From the NCBI RefSeq assembly GCF_014201615.1, contig NZ_JACHEU010000009.1, positions 1-54,859 on the forward strand: 54,859 nucleotides of DNA, given 5' to 3'. The position numbers and the translations under genes were made by a program. Source of the stretch: Aquamicrobium lusatiense. Its GTDB lineage: Bacteria > Pseudomonadota > Alphaproteobacteria > Rhizobiales > Rhizobiaceae. Shown here in pieces: positions 1 to 7,799 of this stretch (within the stretch, counting starts at the first letter, position 1; each line of letters starts with the position of its first letter). The notes below the pieces were generated by a model. It was not told the DNA's origin. It did no database searches and saw nothing but the letters and a program-made list of their open reading frames with translations.

Positions 1-168
1 ATCGCTCGCGCCATGGGCGAAGCTGCGCACCAGCAATCCGTGGTAGCCGGCGGCCAGAAGCCTTGCGGCGAAGGCCTGCGTCGGGGCTTCGCCGGTGGCT
101 TTCATCTGGTCGCGCCAGGTGGCGTCGGCAAGGGCTTGCGGGGTCATACCTTCGGCCCGCAGGGCGCG
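1..168 (-). pseudogene. RES-domain toxin gene, middle portion, cut by the window edge
   Basis: Reading leftwards on the minus strand from about 168, the DNA encodes about 55 residues that resemble the second half of a RES-domain protein. They include an ADATWRDQMKATGEAP-type stretch, QAFAARLLAAGYHGLLV and then RSFAHGAS, running in frame off position 1. The next residues expected in the family, DDLNLVLWRWG, are the first ones encoded at the right end of the window (54859 leftwards). RES proteins are NAD-degrading toxins of Xre-RES toxin-antitoxin pairs. No antitoxin gene is present, and the N-terminal half is replaced at about 163-172 by an efflux-adaptor fragment, so the toxin is broken. The family call rests on remembered motif pattern. 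Confidence 0.7.
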
Positions 169-654
169 CTCGTTAGCGCCAACAGCGCCGAAAGCTTGGC
201 CACCATCCAGCAGCTCGACCCGGTTTATGTGGATTTCACCCAATCGGCGAACGAACTTCTGCGTCTTCGCCGCGGGCTTGAAAACGGCGCCCTCACCAAT
301 GCTAGATCGGGGGAGGCGCGGGTTCTGCTTCGCCTCGACGATGGCGGCGAATATGCCCACGCTGGCCGTCTCCTCTTTCTTGAAGCAGCCGTCAACGCGA
401 CCACCTGGCAGGTGACGCTTCGCGGCGAATTTCCCAATCCCGAAGGCGACCTGTTGACCGGCATGTATGTGCGCGTGTTGATCGACCAGGGCGTCGAGCA
501 GAACGCGGTCGCCGTTCCGCAGCAGGCGATCCAGCGCGATTCCGGCGGGCGCTCGCAGGTCTATGTGGTGACGGACGCGAAGCTGGCCGAACTCAGGCCG
601 GTGCAGGTCGGACGTAACGTGGGCAATCGCTGGATTGTCGAAGAAGGCCTGAAG
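163..654 (+). pseudogene. RND efflux periplasmic adaptor (AcrA/MexA type), internal fragment
   Basis: The frame from about 163 encodes GALVSAN followed by ATIQQLDPVYVDFTQS, the signature of the beta-barrel region of RND membrane-fusion proteins. Further on come GDLLTGMYVRVLIDQG and AVAVPQQAIQRD, the usual membrane-proximal elements. About 164 codons survive of roughly 380-400 in a complete adaptor. The lipoyl and hairpin parts, the signal peptide and the start are missing on the left, where the RES fragment abuts. On the right the frame is cut at 654 by the terminal repeat of the IS6-family element. A longer open frame begins at 13, but its first 50 codons are antisense to the RES gene. No inner-membrane pump or outer-membrane channel gene is nearby. 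Confidence 0.85.
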
Positions 655-1474
655 GCTATGTCGCAAATTCGATCTTGGGATGAAATGAACCCAAGGTCGA
701 CAGCATTATGCAGCAAGGATTTCGAACTGTTCGGCAAGTGACGGCGCCGGATTGAAGGCATACCTCGGCTGTCGTTTGCGCATCATGTGCACCATCTCAA
801 TGCCGGAAAGGATGGTGGCGGCGCAGGTCAACGACTTGCAGCCAAGCATAGATCGTATTCGGCGTTTGATGCGGCGATGATCCTGCTCAATGCGATTGTT
901 GAGATACTGGCTTTGTCGGATGCGGATCGGCTACAACGTTAACCGCGAACGGTCACGCAACCGGTTTTGACTGTCGCAGGCAATGATTGCCTCCCGGTTC
1001 GTCTGGCTGCCGTCAATGATAATGCGATCCGGCCGGCCATGCCGCTTCAAAGCCTTGCGGATGAAGCGCTTGGCGGCCAACAGGTCACGATACTCGCTGA
1101 AGAGGAATTCGACCGTGTCGCCGAGGCTGTCGATGGCGCGGTACAGATACATCCAGCGACCCCGAACCCGCACATAGGTCTCATCGATATGCCATTTGCC
1201 GGTGACGGCACGCCTCCGGTGATTGAGCTGCTCCAGCAACAGCGGCGAGAAACGAATGACCCAGCGGTGGATCGTGGAATGGTCAACGCGAATACCCCGT
1301 TCGGCCATCATCTCTTCCAGATCGCGCAGGCTCAGATTTTAGGCCAAGTACCAGCGTACGCAAAGCAGGATCACCGAACGGTTGAAATGACGGCCTGAAA
1401 ACATGGAAGCACCTGAGTACAAGGAGCGCCATCCATAACATCAGCTTCGTTGACGTCGAATTTGCGGCACAACC
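654..1474 (-). mobile_element. IS6-family insertion sequence, about 821 bp, with imperfect terminal repeats
   Basis: Nearly matching 19-base ends bound the element: GGCTATGTCGCAAATTCGA at 654-672 and the reverse complement of GGTTGTGCCGCAAATTCGA at 1456-1474 (16 of 19 positions agree). Length, single transposase gene and ends beginning with GG fit the IS6 family. The eight bases outside each end (GGCCTGAA on the left, TCGTAATC on the right) do not match, so there is no target-site duplication. That suggests the copy became fixed here through recombination or adjacent deletion rather than a simple insertion. It cuts the efflux-adaptor fragment on its left and lies 87 bp from the end of fecR on its right. 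Confidence 0.85.
706..1404 (-). pseudogene. IS6-family transposase with two in-frame stop codons
   Basis: Translation from ATG at 1404 begins MFSGRHFNRSVILLCVRWYL and ends ...EQFEILAA before a TAA at 708-706: 232 codons, a normal length for the family. All three catalytic acids are visible: Asp in WHIDETYVRVRG, Asp in RIIIDGSQTN, and Glu in NNRIEQDHRRIKRR. The frame is interrupted by TAA at 1341-1339, where relatives read YLAYNLSLRDLEE, and by TAG at 933-931, just before PIRIRQSQYLNN. No frameshift is needed to read through. The element is therefore probably immobile unless a transposase is supplied in trans. Confidence 0.9.
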
Positions 1475-1561
1475 TCGTAATCACCTTCAACAATGCTTGC
1501 CGGAGACCGAAGGATGACAGCAACGATCCGTTCCTGCCACAGGACCTGATCGCCAGCCCAC

Positions 1562-2518
1562 TCAGTTGCGGATGACGATCAGGGGACCGACATGGTTGGT
1601 TCGGATGCCGAGGGCCTGTTCGAGGAAGGCGAGCGCGGCATCGGTGTTTGTGACCGCCATCGTTCCGCTGACCCGCCGCTGCGCCAGCTCGCTGGGCGCG
1701 ATGACGATGCGGCCATAGAAGTGGCGGCGCATCTCCTCGACTACATAGGAGAGCGGCGCATTGTCGACGACGAGTTGTCCGCGCCGCCATGCTACCGCCA
1801 TCATGCCGTCGGCCTGTCTGACTGCGCTGGCCCGCGTTGCGGGGTCATATATCGCCTGTTCGCCTTCGCTGATGCGAATGGAGGTATTTTCTGCGTCTGC
1901 AATGTCCACCTGCACCGCACTGTGCGTGACCGTGACATCCGTTTCCGTATCACCCAGCCGCACGTCGAACGCCGTGCCAAGGGCGGTGATGCGCACGTCG
2001 CCGGCTTCCACCCGGAAAGGCCGGCCGGGATCGGGCGCCACATCGAAATATGCCTGCCCGCGCAGCAGCCGGACAGTGCGGACGCTCCCGTCAAAATCAT
2101 GGGCTAGCGCGGATGAGGCGTTGAGCTGCACGGAAGAACCGTCTTCGAGCGTGATGAGCGGCATTTCGCCGGTTCGGGCGATCACGTCCGCGCGAAGGCG
2201 CATGGGGCCGTCGAGCATCATGAACAGCGAGCCGGCAAGGAGCAGGACAAGAAGGGAGCCGACAATCGGTTTGGCTGCGCTGCGCGGATTCACCTCGAAA
2301 TCGCGCAAGGCCGGATCGGATTCGATGGCGATGCGGGCCTCGCCCATCAGGCGTTCGGCAGCCGCATAGACCCGGCGGTTGTCCGGGTCGCCGCCAAGCC
2401 ATTGCCGGAAAGCCGCCTTGTCGGCGGCAGCTTGCCCTGCATTTCTGTTGCGCAGAATCCAGTCGGCGGCCTCTTCATGGCGTTTTCGCTCAGCGCGCGT
2501 CGCTCGTCTGGCCGGCAT
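1562..2518 (-). CDS. fecR: FecR-type anti-sigma factor / iron signal transducer
   Basis: 318 residues from ATG at 2518, which has an AGGGAAG ribosome-binding site; a longer frame to 2644 lacks one. FecR proteins span the inner membrane and relay a signal from an outer-membrane TonB receptor to an ECF sigma factor. Visible parts: an N-terminal cytoplasmic DUF4880-type region (HEEAADWILRN, then FRQWLGGDPDNRRVY), one membrane segment near residues 88-105 (VGSLLVLLLAGSLFMML), a periplasmic FecR domain with TLEDGSSVQLNASSAL and a GTAFDVRLG motif, and a C-terminal secretin-like half starting LSYVVEEMRRHF. It follows the sigma gene by 135 bp and belongs with the receptor at 3754-6204. Confidence 0.9.
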   Translation of the reverse strand: MPARRATRAERKRHEEAADWILRNRNAGQAAADKAAFRQWLGGDPDNRRVYAAAERLMGEARIAIESDPALRDFEVNPRSAAKPIVGSLLVLLLAGSLFMMLDGPMRLRADVIARTGEMPLITLEDGSSVQLNASSALAHDFDGSVRTVRLLRGQAYFDVAPDPGRPFRVEAGDVRITALGTAFDVRLGDTETDVTVTHSAVQVDIADAENTSIRISEGEQAIYDPATRASAVRQADGMMAVAWRRGQLVVDNAPLSYVVEEMRRHFYGRIVIAPSELAQRRVSGTMAVTNTDAALAFLEQALGIRTNHVGPLIVIRN

Positions 2519-2653
2519 GGTCGCTTCCCTAAATCCTGCTGCCTCACTCTGGAGACGAACAAACCCGCCGATTTGGGACGTTGGAAGCGCCCTCACGAAG
2601 ACTATGACATGGTCTTTCGCCGGAGGCTGTCCGGGCCGGCGCAATGGCCATGC

Positions 2654-3232
2654 TCAACGGTTCCATGACCAGACGGACAGGTCCTTTTCTATCGTCGTCA
2701 GCCGTTCCAGGCAATGGCTGAGCGCCCGCCGCAAGTGCCGGTCGACCATGTTGCGCGAGATCCTTAGCCGGACGGCGATCTCGTCCGGTGAGAGCTGGTG
2801 CAGCCGGTACAGGATGAAGGCGGCACGCCGGCGTTCGGGCAACTCGGAGATCGCTTCGCGAAGGATCGCGATGCGCGCCTCGATCTCCAATGCACGATCA
2901 GGCGAGGCGTCTTCCGCCGCGATGGAACGCGCCTCCTGCTCGCTGCCGGAAAACAGATGCGCCTCGAAGCGTTCGCGACGGAAACGGTCAATGCCCAGAT
3001 TGACGGCAGCCCGGCACAGATAGGCCTTGACCGAGTGCTTGTCGCGAAGAACGTCCGGCTGGCTGGCGAGCTTCAGATAAAGATCGTGTACGATGTCGAG
3101 TGCTGTCGCGCGTGACCGGCTGCGTCGGCCAGCCGCCGCCACTATCTCCTCGTAATAGTCCTCGATCGCGCGGTTCAGCAATTCGTTGCTGTCGATGTCG
3201 CTCAAGGAAACAGAGCCGGACAGGGTTGGCAT
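2654..3232 (-). CDS. fecI: ECF sigma factor, FecI-like
   Basis: 192 residues from ATG at 3232 (an upstream in-frame start at 3370 would add 46 residues without family resemblance). ECF sigma factors have only regions 2 and 4. Region 2 is seen as ALDIVHDLYLKLA and SVKAYLCRAAVNLGIDRFRR. Region 4 is seen as ISELPERRRAAFILYRLH followed by the helix-turn-helix SPDEIAVRLRISRNMVDRH. It probably directs transcription of the TonB receptor gene, released by the FecR protein when the receptor is loaded. Gene order here is receptor, sigma, anti-sigma, all on the minus strand, which differs from the common sigma, anti-sigma, receptor order. Confidence 0.9.
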   Translation of the reverse strand: MPTLSGSVSLSDIDSNELLNRAIEDYYEEIVAAAGRRSRSRATALDIVHDLYLKLASQPDVLRDKHSVKAYLCRAAVNLGIDRFRRERFEAHLFSGSEQEARSIAAEDASPDRALEIEARIAILREAISELPERRRAAFILYRLHQLSPDEIAVRLRISRNMVDRHLRRALSHCLERLTTIEKDLSVWSWNR

Positions 3233-3753
3233 CGCTTCGCTTTCGTCCCCGATCGCTTCCAGCAAGTAGGCCGACGTCCGGTGGCTTCGGACACGGAAGC
3301 GGGCGCAACCGCGTTCCTGCATTCCCCTCGCTTCCAACCCGTCGGCACCCGCCGATTGAATTGCCGCCAATGCAACGGCACATCATGCTTAGCGGGAGTG
3401 CAAAGACGTGCAATAGCAGCAGGTTAGATCATTTCAACTGACCAAAGCACACAGCTGGTTAAAGTGGATACAAGAAGTCATGTTTATGTCTGATTTCGTT
3501 GCAGGAATCGGTTCGGCAACGGAATTCGAGGTCGAATGAAATGGCCGTTTGCCTGGGAATTAATCTCGGCCCGTGTTGCAGTTGCGCAACAGTTTCCTGC
3601 CTTCGAACTGAAGGATCGGTGACCCTTAATTCTTCGACGCGCTTCGTCCTGAGGTTCTCTTGGGAGGCAACTTCCGCTTCGGCGCCATGGCGAGTTTTCC
3701 GCCCGCTGGCGCCGGCCGCCGGGAGCGGAATTGTTATCCCGCTCCCGTAAAGG
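3233..3753. other. Intergenic region between TonB receptor and sigma gene
   Basis: This 521-bp stretch has no convincing coding sequence on either strand. It should contain the promoter of the minus-strand sigma/anti-sigma pair and the end of the receptor transcript. A hairpin close to the receptor stop is listed separately. No clear Fur, Irr or RirA box was recognised by eye. Confidence 0.5.
3720..3747 (-). terminator. Hairpin just downstream of the TonB receptor gene
   Basis: A perfect 9-bp stem (CGGGAGCGG paired with CCGCTCCCG) with a 10-base AT-rich loop lies 7 bp past the receptor stop codon. There is no clear T run after it, so it may be a weak or Rho-assisted terminator or an RNA 3'-end stabiliser. 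Confidence 0.45.
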
Positions 3754-6204
3754 TCAGAACCTTGCCTTGACGTTGAGCCCGACGGATCGCCTCGGGCCGA
3801 GCTGGGCGTAAGCGGGTATGGCGTCCACATCCGTGCCGGTGAAATAGATCTCGTCCAGCAGATTCTCGGCGAAGACATTGATTTCCCAGTTGTCCTGGAC
3901 GAAGCCGATCTGTGCGTTGACGATGAAGCGGGAGTCGAGCGAATCCTGCGGGGCGACACCGAAGATCGCCTTGGAACCCGAGGTGTATTTCGCGTCGGCG
4001 CCGACATAGAAGCCGTTGTCGAAATCGTACCGCCCGCCGAAGCCGACGGTCCATTCGGGGGCGTTCGGCAGGCGCTCGCCGGACAAGTCGCCATAGGTCG
4101 GCCCCAGGTCGAAACGTTCGAACTTCGCGTTAAGATACCCGATCGAGGCGAATGCGGAGAAGGCGGGGGTCACCTGCCATGTGGGCTCGATTTCGAAGCC
4201 CCAGGCCCGCGATTCCGCCGCATTACGCGTTTCCCGATATGCCGCATTGAACGGGTCGGGCCGAACCTCGATCTGCTGGTCTTTGTACTGCGTCAGGAAC
4301 AGATTCGCATTCAGCGCCAGCCGGTCGTCGAGCAGGCGGCCCTTGTAGAACAGCTCGAAGCTGTGCGCTTTCTCCGGCTCATAGGTAAAGACTGCCCTGC
4401 TGCGGGTGTTGATGTAGTAGCCGCCGCTTCTGAAGCCTTGCGAGTAAGTGAGGCCCACCCGGTGATTGTCGTCGAAGCTCTTCGATATGCCCACTTTCGG
4501 AACGAAGTGCACTTCTTCGATGACCGGGACGCCGCTGCCCGAAGCAAGCACGGTGCCGGTGACCGGATGCGCGACCGAGACATAGGCTTCGTCCCTGCTG
4601 CGCAGATAATCGAGCCGCCCGCCGAGTGTGACGTCCCAGGTCGGCACGAATTCATAGGTGGCCTCGCCAAAGACCGCCAGATTGGTTGTGCGGCCATAGA
4701 TGGTCTGATGCTGCCGTGCAAGCGGCAGCGGCGAGAAGGGAGCCACGATTATCAGATCGGAATCGGTGCTCTGGTAGCTGCCGTAGAGGCCCGCGACCCA
4801 TTGCCAGCGGTCTGCCTCGTAGTTCAGGCGCAATTCCTGTGACAGCAGCGTGTCGTCGACCGTGCCGTGCCGGCTTGTCGAATAACCCGGTTCTCCGGTT
4901 TCGATCGACTTGCGCACGGTCGCGCCGTCATTCAGGCCGGTCAGCGAGGTCAGCCGCAGCGTTTCCGAAAAATCATGTGTTATTTCGAGGCCGACGCTGT
5001 GCATCTTGTGCGGGCGGTATTCGGCATCGTTCGGTATGGAAAAGAAATCGCCGCGGAAATCGTCGAAATCATACTCACCCGGTTTGATCCCGATGAAATT
5101 GGTGACCGGATTTTCCTTGGAGAAGACATAGGAGAGCAGCGCCTTCGTTTCCGGCATTTCCGCCGGTTCGAACAGGAGCTTGCCGCGGATGTTGTAGCTC
5201 AGGTCCGTCGAAAAGTCGTCGAACCTCGCAAAGCTCTCATATGTCGGCATGTTGATGGGCGTCTTGCTGCGCTCGTAGGTGCCGGACATGCGCAGGGCGA
5301 TCTGGTCCTCGACAAGTGGCGTGTTGACCATGAAGGCGCCGCCAACCCTGCTGTTGTTTCCGACCGTCGCCGAAAGTGCGGCCTCCTTTTCGAAGACGGG
5401 ATCCTTCGACTTGATGTAGATCGCGCCCGTCGTGGCGGCGCGGCCGCTGAGCGTCGATTGAGGACCGCGATAGACTTCGACCTGCTCCACATCCCACAGG
5501 GATCTCGGCGCGCGGCGGGCATTCCAGCGTGTCTGCAGGACGCCGTCGACGTAGAGCGACCCGACCGGGGTGCCTCCGGGAACGAAACCTTCCGAGCTCA
5601 TGCCGCGAATGACGAAACCGGAATTGGCATCCGCGCCGTCCATGACGTTGCCCATACGGCGGAAGCTATCCTGGAGCGTGCGGATGCTGCCGCCTTCGAT
5701 GTCTCGTGCGGTTACGACGTTGACGCTCGATGCCGACCTGCCAAGCGTCGTGGTGTCACGCGAACCGTAGATGATGATGGGAGCGAGCATTGTCGCGCCC
5801 GCTATGGAGGCAGCGTAATTTGTGTCGCTGGCGGAAGCGGCACTGATGGATAGCACGACCTGATTGCCACCGGCGAAACGGGCGCTCAGGCCGGTTCCGC
5901 CAAGAACGGCATTGAGCGCCTGAGCCGGCGTGAGATTGCCACTGGCACCGCGTGTGGTCTTGCCTCGCGCCAGATCAGCATCGAACAGGATCTGCAGTCC
6001 GGACTGCGCGGCAAGCCGGTTGAGCGCGGGAGTCAGGGGGCCGGCCGGAACCGAGATGGGTTGCTGGGCCGAATGCGCCGGGGCTGTGCTTTGGGCGACT
6101 GCCGGAACCGTCCAGGTGAGCGCCAGCATGGTGCTGGCCATCAGAGCAAACCGCCGATGGCCGGGATGTCCGAATGTCAATCTCCGTAGTCTCTTCATAG
6201 CCAT
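3754..6204 (-). CDS. TonB-dependent receptor with N-terminal signalling (STN) domain
   Basis: 816 residues. An outer-membrane gated channel that imports an iron chelate or similar ligand and signals through FecR/FecI. After a signal peptide (about residues 1-38, ending VPAVAQ), residues 48-119 form the STN secretin/TonB short N-terminal domain (PAGPLTPALNRLAAQSGLQI ... LTPAQALNAVLGGTGL). A likely TonB box follows (about 139-147), then the plug with FVIRGMSSEG and VEQVEVYRGPQSTLSGRAA. The 22-strand barrel ends in a final aromatic residue, ...GLNVKARF. Transducer receptors of this kind sense their own ligand. The ligand cannot be read from sequence; the style resembles receptors of sphingomonads and related alphaproteobacteria. 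An alternative start lies at 6198 (second Met). Confidence 0.93.
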   Translation of the reverse strand: MAMKRLRRLTFGHPGHRRFALMASTMLALTWTVPAVAQSTAPAHSAQQPISVPAGPLTPALNRLAAQSGLQILFDADLARGKTTRGASGNLTPAQALNAVLGGTGLSARFAGGNQVVLSISAASASDTNYAASIAGATMLAPIIIYGSRDTTTLGRSASSVNVVTARDIEGGSIRTLQDSFRRMGNVMDGADANSGFVIRGMSSEGFVPGGTPVGSLYVDGVLQTRWNARRAPRSLWDVEQVEVYRGPQSTLSGRAATTGAIYIKSKDPVFEKEAALSATVGNNSRVGGAFMVNTPLVEDQIALRMSGTYERSKTPINMPTYESFARFDDFSTDLSYNIRGKLLFEPAEMPETKALLSYVFSKENPVTNFIGIKPGEYDFDDFRGDFFSIPNDAEYRPHKMHSVGLEITHDFSETLRLTSLTGLNDGATVRKSIETGEPGYSTSRHGTVDDTLLSQELRLNYEADRWQWVAGLYGSYQSTDSDLIIVAPFSPLPLARQHQTIYGRTTNLAVFGEATYEFVPTWDVTLGGRLDYLRSRDEAYVSVAHPVTGTVLASGSGVPVIEEVHFVPKVGISKSFDDNHRVGLTYSQGFRSGGYYINTRSRAVFTYEPEKAHSFELFYKGRLLDDRLALNANLFLTQYKDQQIEVRPDPFNAAYRETRNAAESRAWGFEIEPTWQVTPAFSAFASIGYLNAKFERFDLGPTYGDLSGERLPNAPEWTVGFGGRYDFDNGFYVGADAKYTSGSKAIFGVAPQDSLDSRFIVNAQIGFVQDNWEINVFAENLLDEIYFTGTDVDAIPAYAQLGPRRSVGLNVKARF

Positions 6205-6751
6205 GAAAGCCCCCGTTCAGTCGGCGTTCAAGGCGCCGCGATTTGTTGCAGGGAGCGGATGACAGATCCGCTCACTGTCTTGACGAATGGGGAGTGGCAA
6301 TCGGGACTCTGCCCGGGGAAAAATCTTCGCGCCTGCCGGTTCGTGTTTTCCAGCAACTGTGGCGAGTGTCGCTTTCGCCGCAACCGAGACGGCGACGTAT
6401 CGCTGCGCTCACGCTTCTTCGTCCCGTTCTTTAGGCGGTTTCAGCATGCATGTCGAGCACAGCTCGCCGCTTTCGATCATGTCAGAGCGGCTTCTTCTCT
6501 GTACAAGGGGCAAGCTGTTGATGGATCGCAAGCGTGCCTGATGGAATGCAATCCTTCGCCGCTGACGCCTTGACCTGGAGCTTCAGGTCAAAGGCTTTCC
6601 CTGCTCTCGGCAAGGGGCAGCCTGACAGTCGCCGACACCGAGCTCGACGGACGCAATCACCAGTGTCGAGGTGTGGGCTGGGTGACGAAATCGGTTATTG
6701 CCTCCCGGCTTTACCAAGCGCTCTCGTCCGGAAGCGTGACATGCCTTCGAT
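6205..6751. other. Intergenic region upstream of the TonB receptor
   Basis: 547 bp with only short overlapping open frames on both strands, none resembling a known family. It should hold the promoter of the minus-strand receptor gene, next to 6204. The part next to 6752 probably contains further decayed remains of the sensor-kinase gene whose N-terminus is recognisable beyond it. Confidence 0.4.
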
Positions 6752-6994
6752 TTAGTTGCCTTGCGCCGGCTGCGTGCGAGAGTCTGTGCCGAGCGCAATC
6801 GCGTCGTGTCTGTTCCGTTGCACCAGACCTGTCAGGAAATGGACTTGATGCGCTACCACCTCCATCGTGGTTTCGGGACCAGGCGGACGCAGGGCGCGAC
6901 TGGCGGCAAATGTCGCGAGACCGACAACCGTCACGATCGCGACGATCAGCAACACGACGAAGCGGTTGCGCAGACATCGCGTCACTGCCTGCAT
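6752..6994 (-). pseudogene. Sensor histidine kinase, N-terminal remnant
   Basis: About 80 codons starting MQAVTRCLRNRFVVLLIVAI, with one strong membrane segment (RFVVLLIVAIVTVVGLATFA) preceded by basic residues, then a short periplasm-like stretch ending ...TQPAQGN. The position directly after an OmpR-type regulator remnant and the single N-terminal membrane helix fit the start of an EnvZ-like kinase. No HAMP, dimerisation/phosphoacceptor or ATPase domain follows, so the gene is truncated. Confidence 0.5.
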
Positions 6995-7011
6995 TTTCAC
7001 CGGCACGGTGA

Positions 7012-7368
7012 GCTAGTATCCGCCATTACGCATGTCTTGGACACCGGCTTGCCCTTGGCTTTCTCCAAGTTTGCGCCGAAGCCGGCTCTCATCAGGGCAT
7101 CGATCGAGCGATCCAGTGGATCGCGGCCGCGGCCTTGCGTCAGATCGAGCAAATGGTCGCGTGATAGGAGCCGGCCGGGACGGTCAAGAAACGTGTTCAG
7201 GAGATCGAATTCGGCGCCGGTCAGGTTCACTTCAGCGCCGTCATAGCGCGTGACGCGGCGCAGTTGCGGATCGACCTCGAAGTCCGCGAAACTGTAGGTA
7301 TTCGTTTCAGGCGCGGCCTTCTCCTCATGGCCGGCACGGCGCAGCCCAGCCTTGATGCGAGCAGGGCT
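7012..7368 (-). pseudogene. OmpR-family response regulator, C-terminal half, frameshifted
   Basis: The readable part begins in the linker (ARIKAGLRRAGHEEK) and continues with a winged-helix DNA-binding domain: YSFADFEVDPQLRRVTR, LTGAEFDLLNTFLDRPGRLL, SRDHLLDLTQGRGRDPLDR. The frame then shifts near 7100. The next frame continues with RRKLGES and DMRNGGY, the expected end of the domain, followed by a stop and LTVPVKMQ. The receiver domain is absent because an IS6-type fragment abuts at about 7366. Together with the kinase remnant this is a dead two-component system. Confidence 0.8.
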
Positions 7369-7683
7369 TGGCGTCAAGCGCATCATCACCGACAAGCTGC
7401 GATCCTGTGGTGCCGCCAGGCGCCAGGTCACGGCACATGTCGAGCATCGCGCTCACAAGGGTCTGAACAACAGAGTAGAGAATTCTCATCTGCCATTCCG
7501 AAAGCGGGAACGAACCCGGCGAGGGTTACGGTCGATCGGATCGCTGCAGTATTTCGTCTCGATCTTCTCAGTTGGCCGAAACCACTTCGTTCCCGCCAGG
7601 TCAACCGCTCTGCAACCCAAATCCGATCCTTCCGTTAGGGCGCCATGGCCGAATGGACAACCGCTGCGCTACAGATCGCCTGA
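7366..7683 (+). mobile_element. Fragment of an IS6-type (DDE) insertion sequence, C-terminal part of transposase
   Basis: The plus strand encodes VKRIITDKLRSCGAARRQV, then EHRAHKGLNNRVENSHLPFR and LRSIGSLQYFVSIFSVGRNH. This is the last third of an IS6-type transposase, with the final catalytic Glu in NRVENSH. The frame shifts near 7640, after which GAMAEWTTAALQIA and a stop give the usual C-terminus. It differs from the element at 654-1474. The two bracket the FecR/FecI/receptor set, which suggests IS6-mediated acquisition or rearrangement of that block. Confidence 0.75.
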
Positions 7684-7799
7684 ATTCAGTTCACAGCGTC
7701 CGCGCGACTGTACGTCAAACAACCTGACCGCACCAGGCTGTCTGCTTTACCACACTCGGAGGAAAGAATGGGCGCAGCGCAACTGATACCAGTCCTTGT

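Noticed and set aside
13..741. A 242-codon open frame that could be read as a complete efflux protein
   Set aside because: Only about 163-654 matches an adaptor; the start lies antisense to the RES fragment and the end lies inside the IS6-family element.
967..1398. Plus-strand open frame of 143 codons
   Set aside because: It is the antisense of the IS6-family transposase gene and has no family resemblance.
7352..7786. 144-codon frame as an intact transposase gene
   Set aside because: Only the last third of a transposase is present, the frame shifts near 7640, and the start is within the response-regulator remnant.
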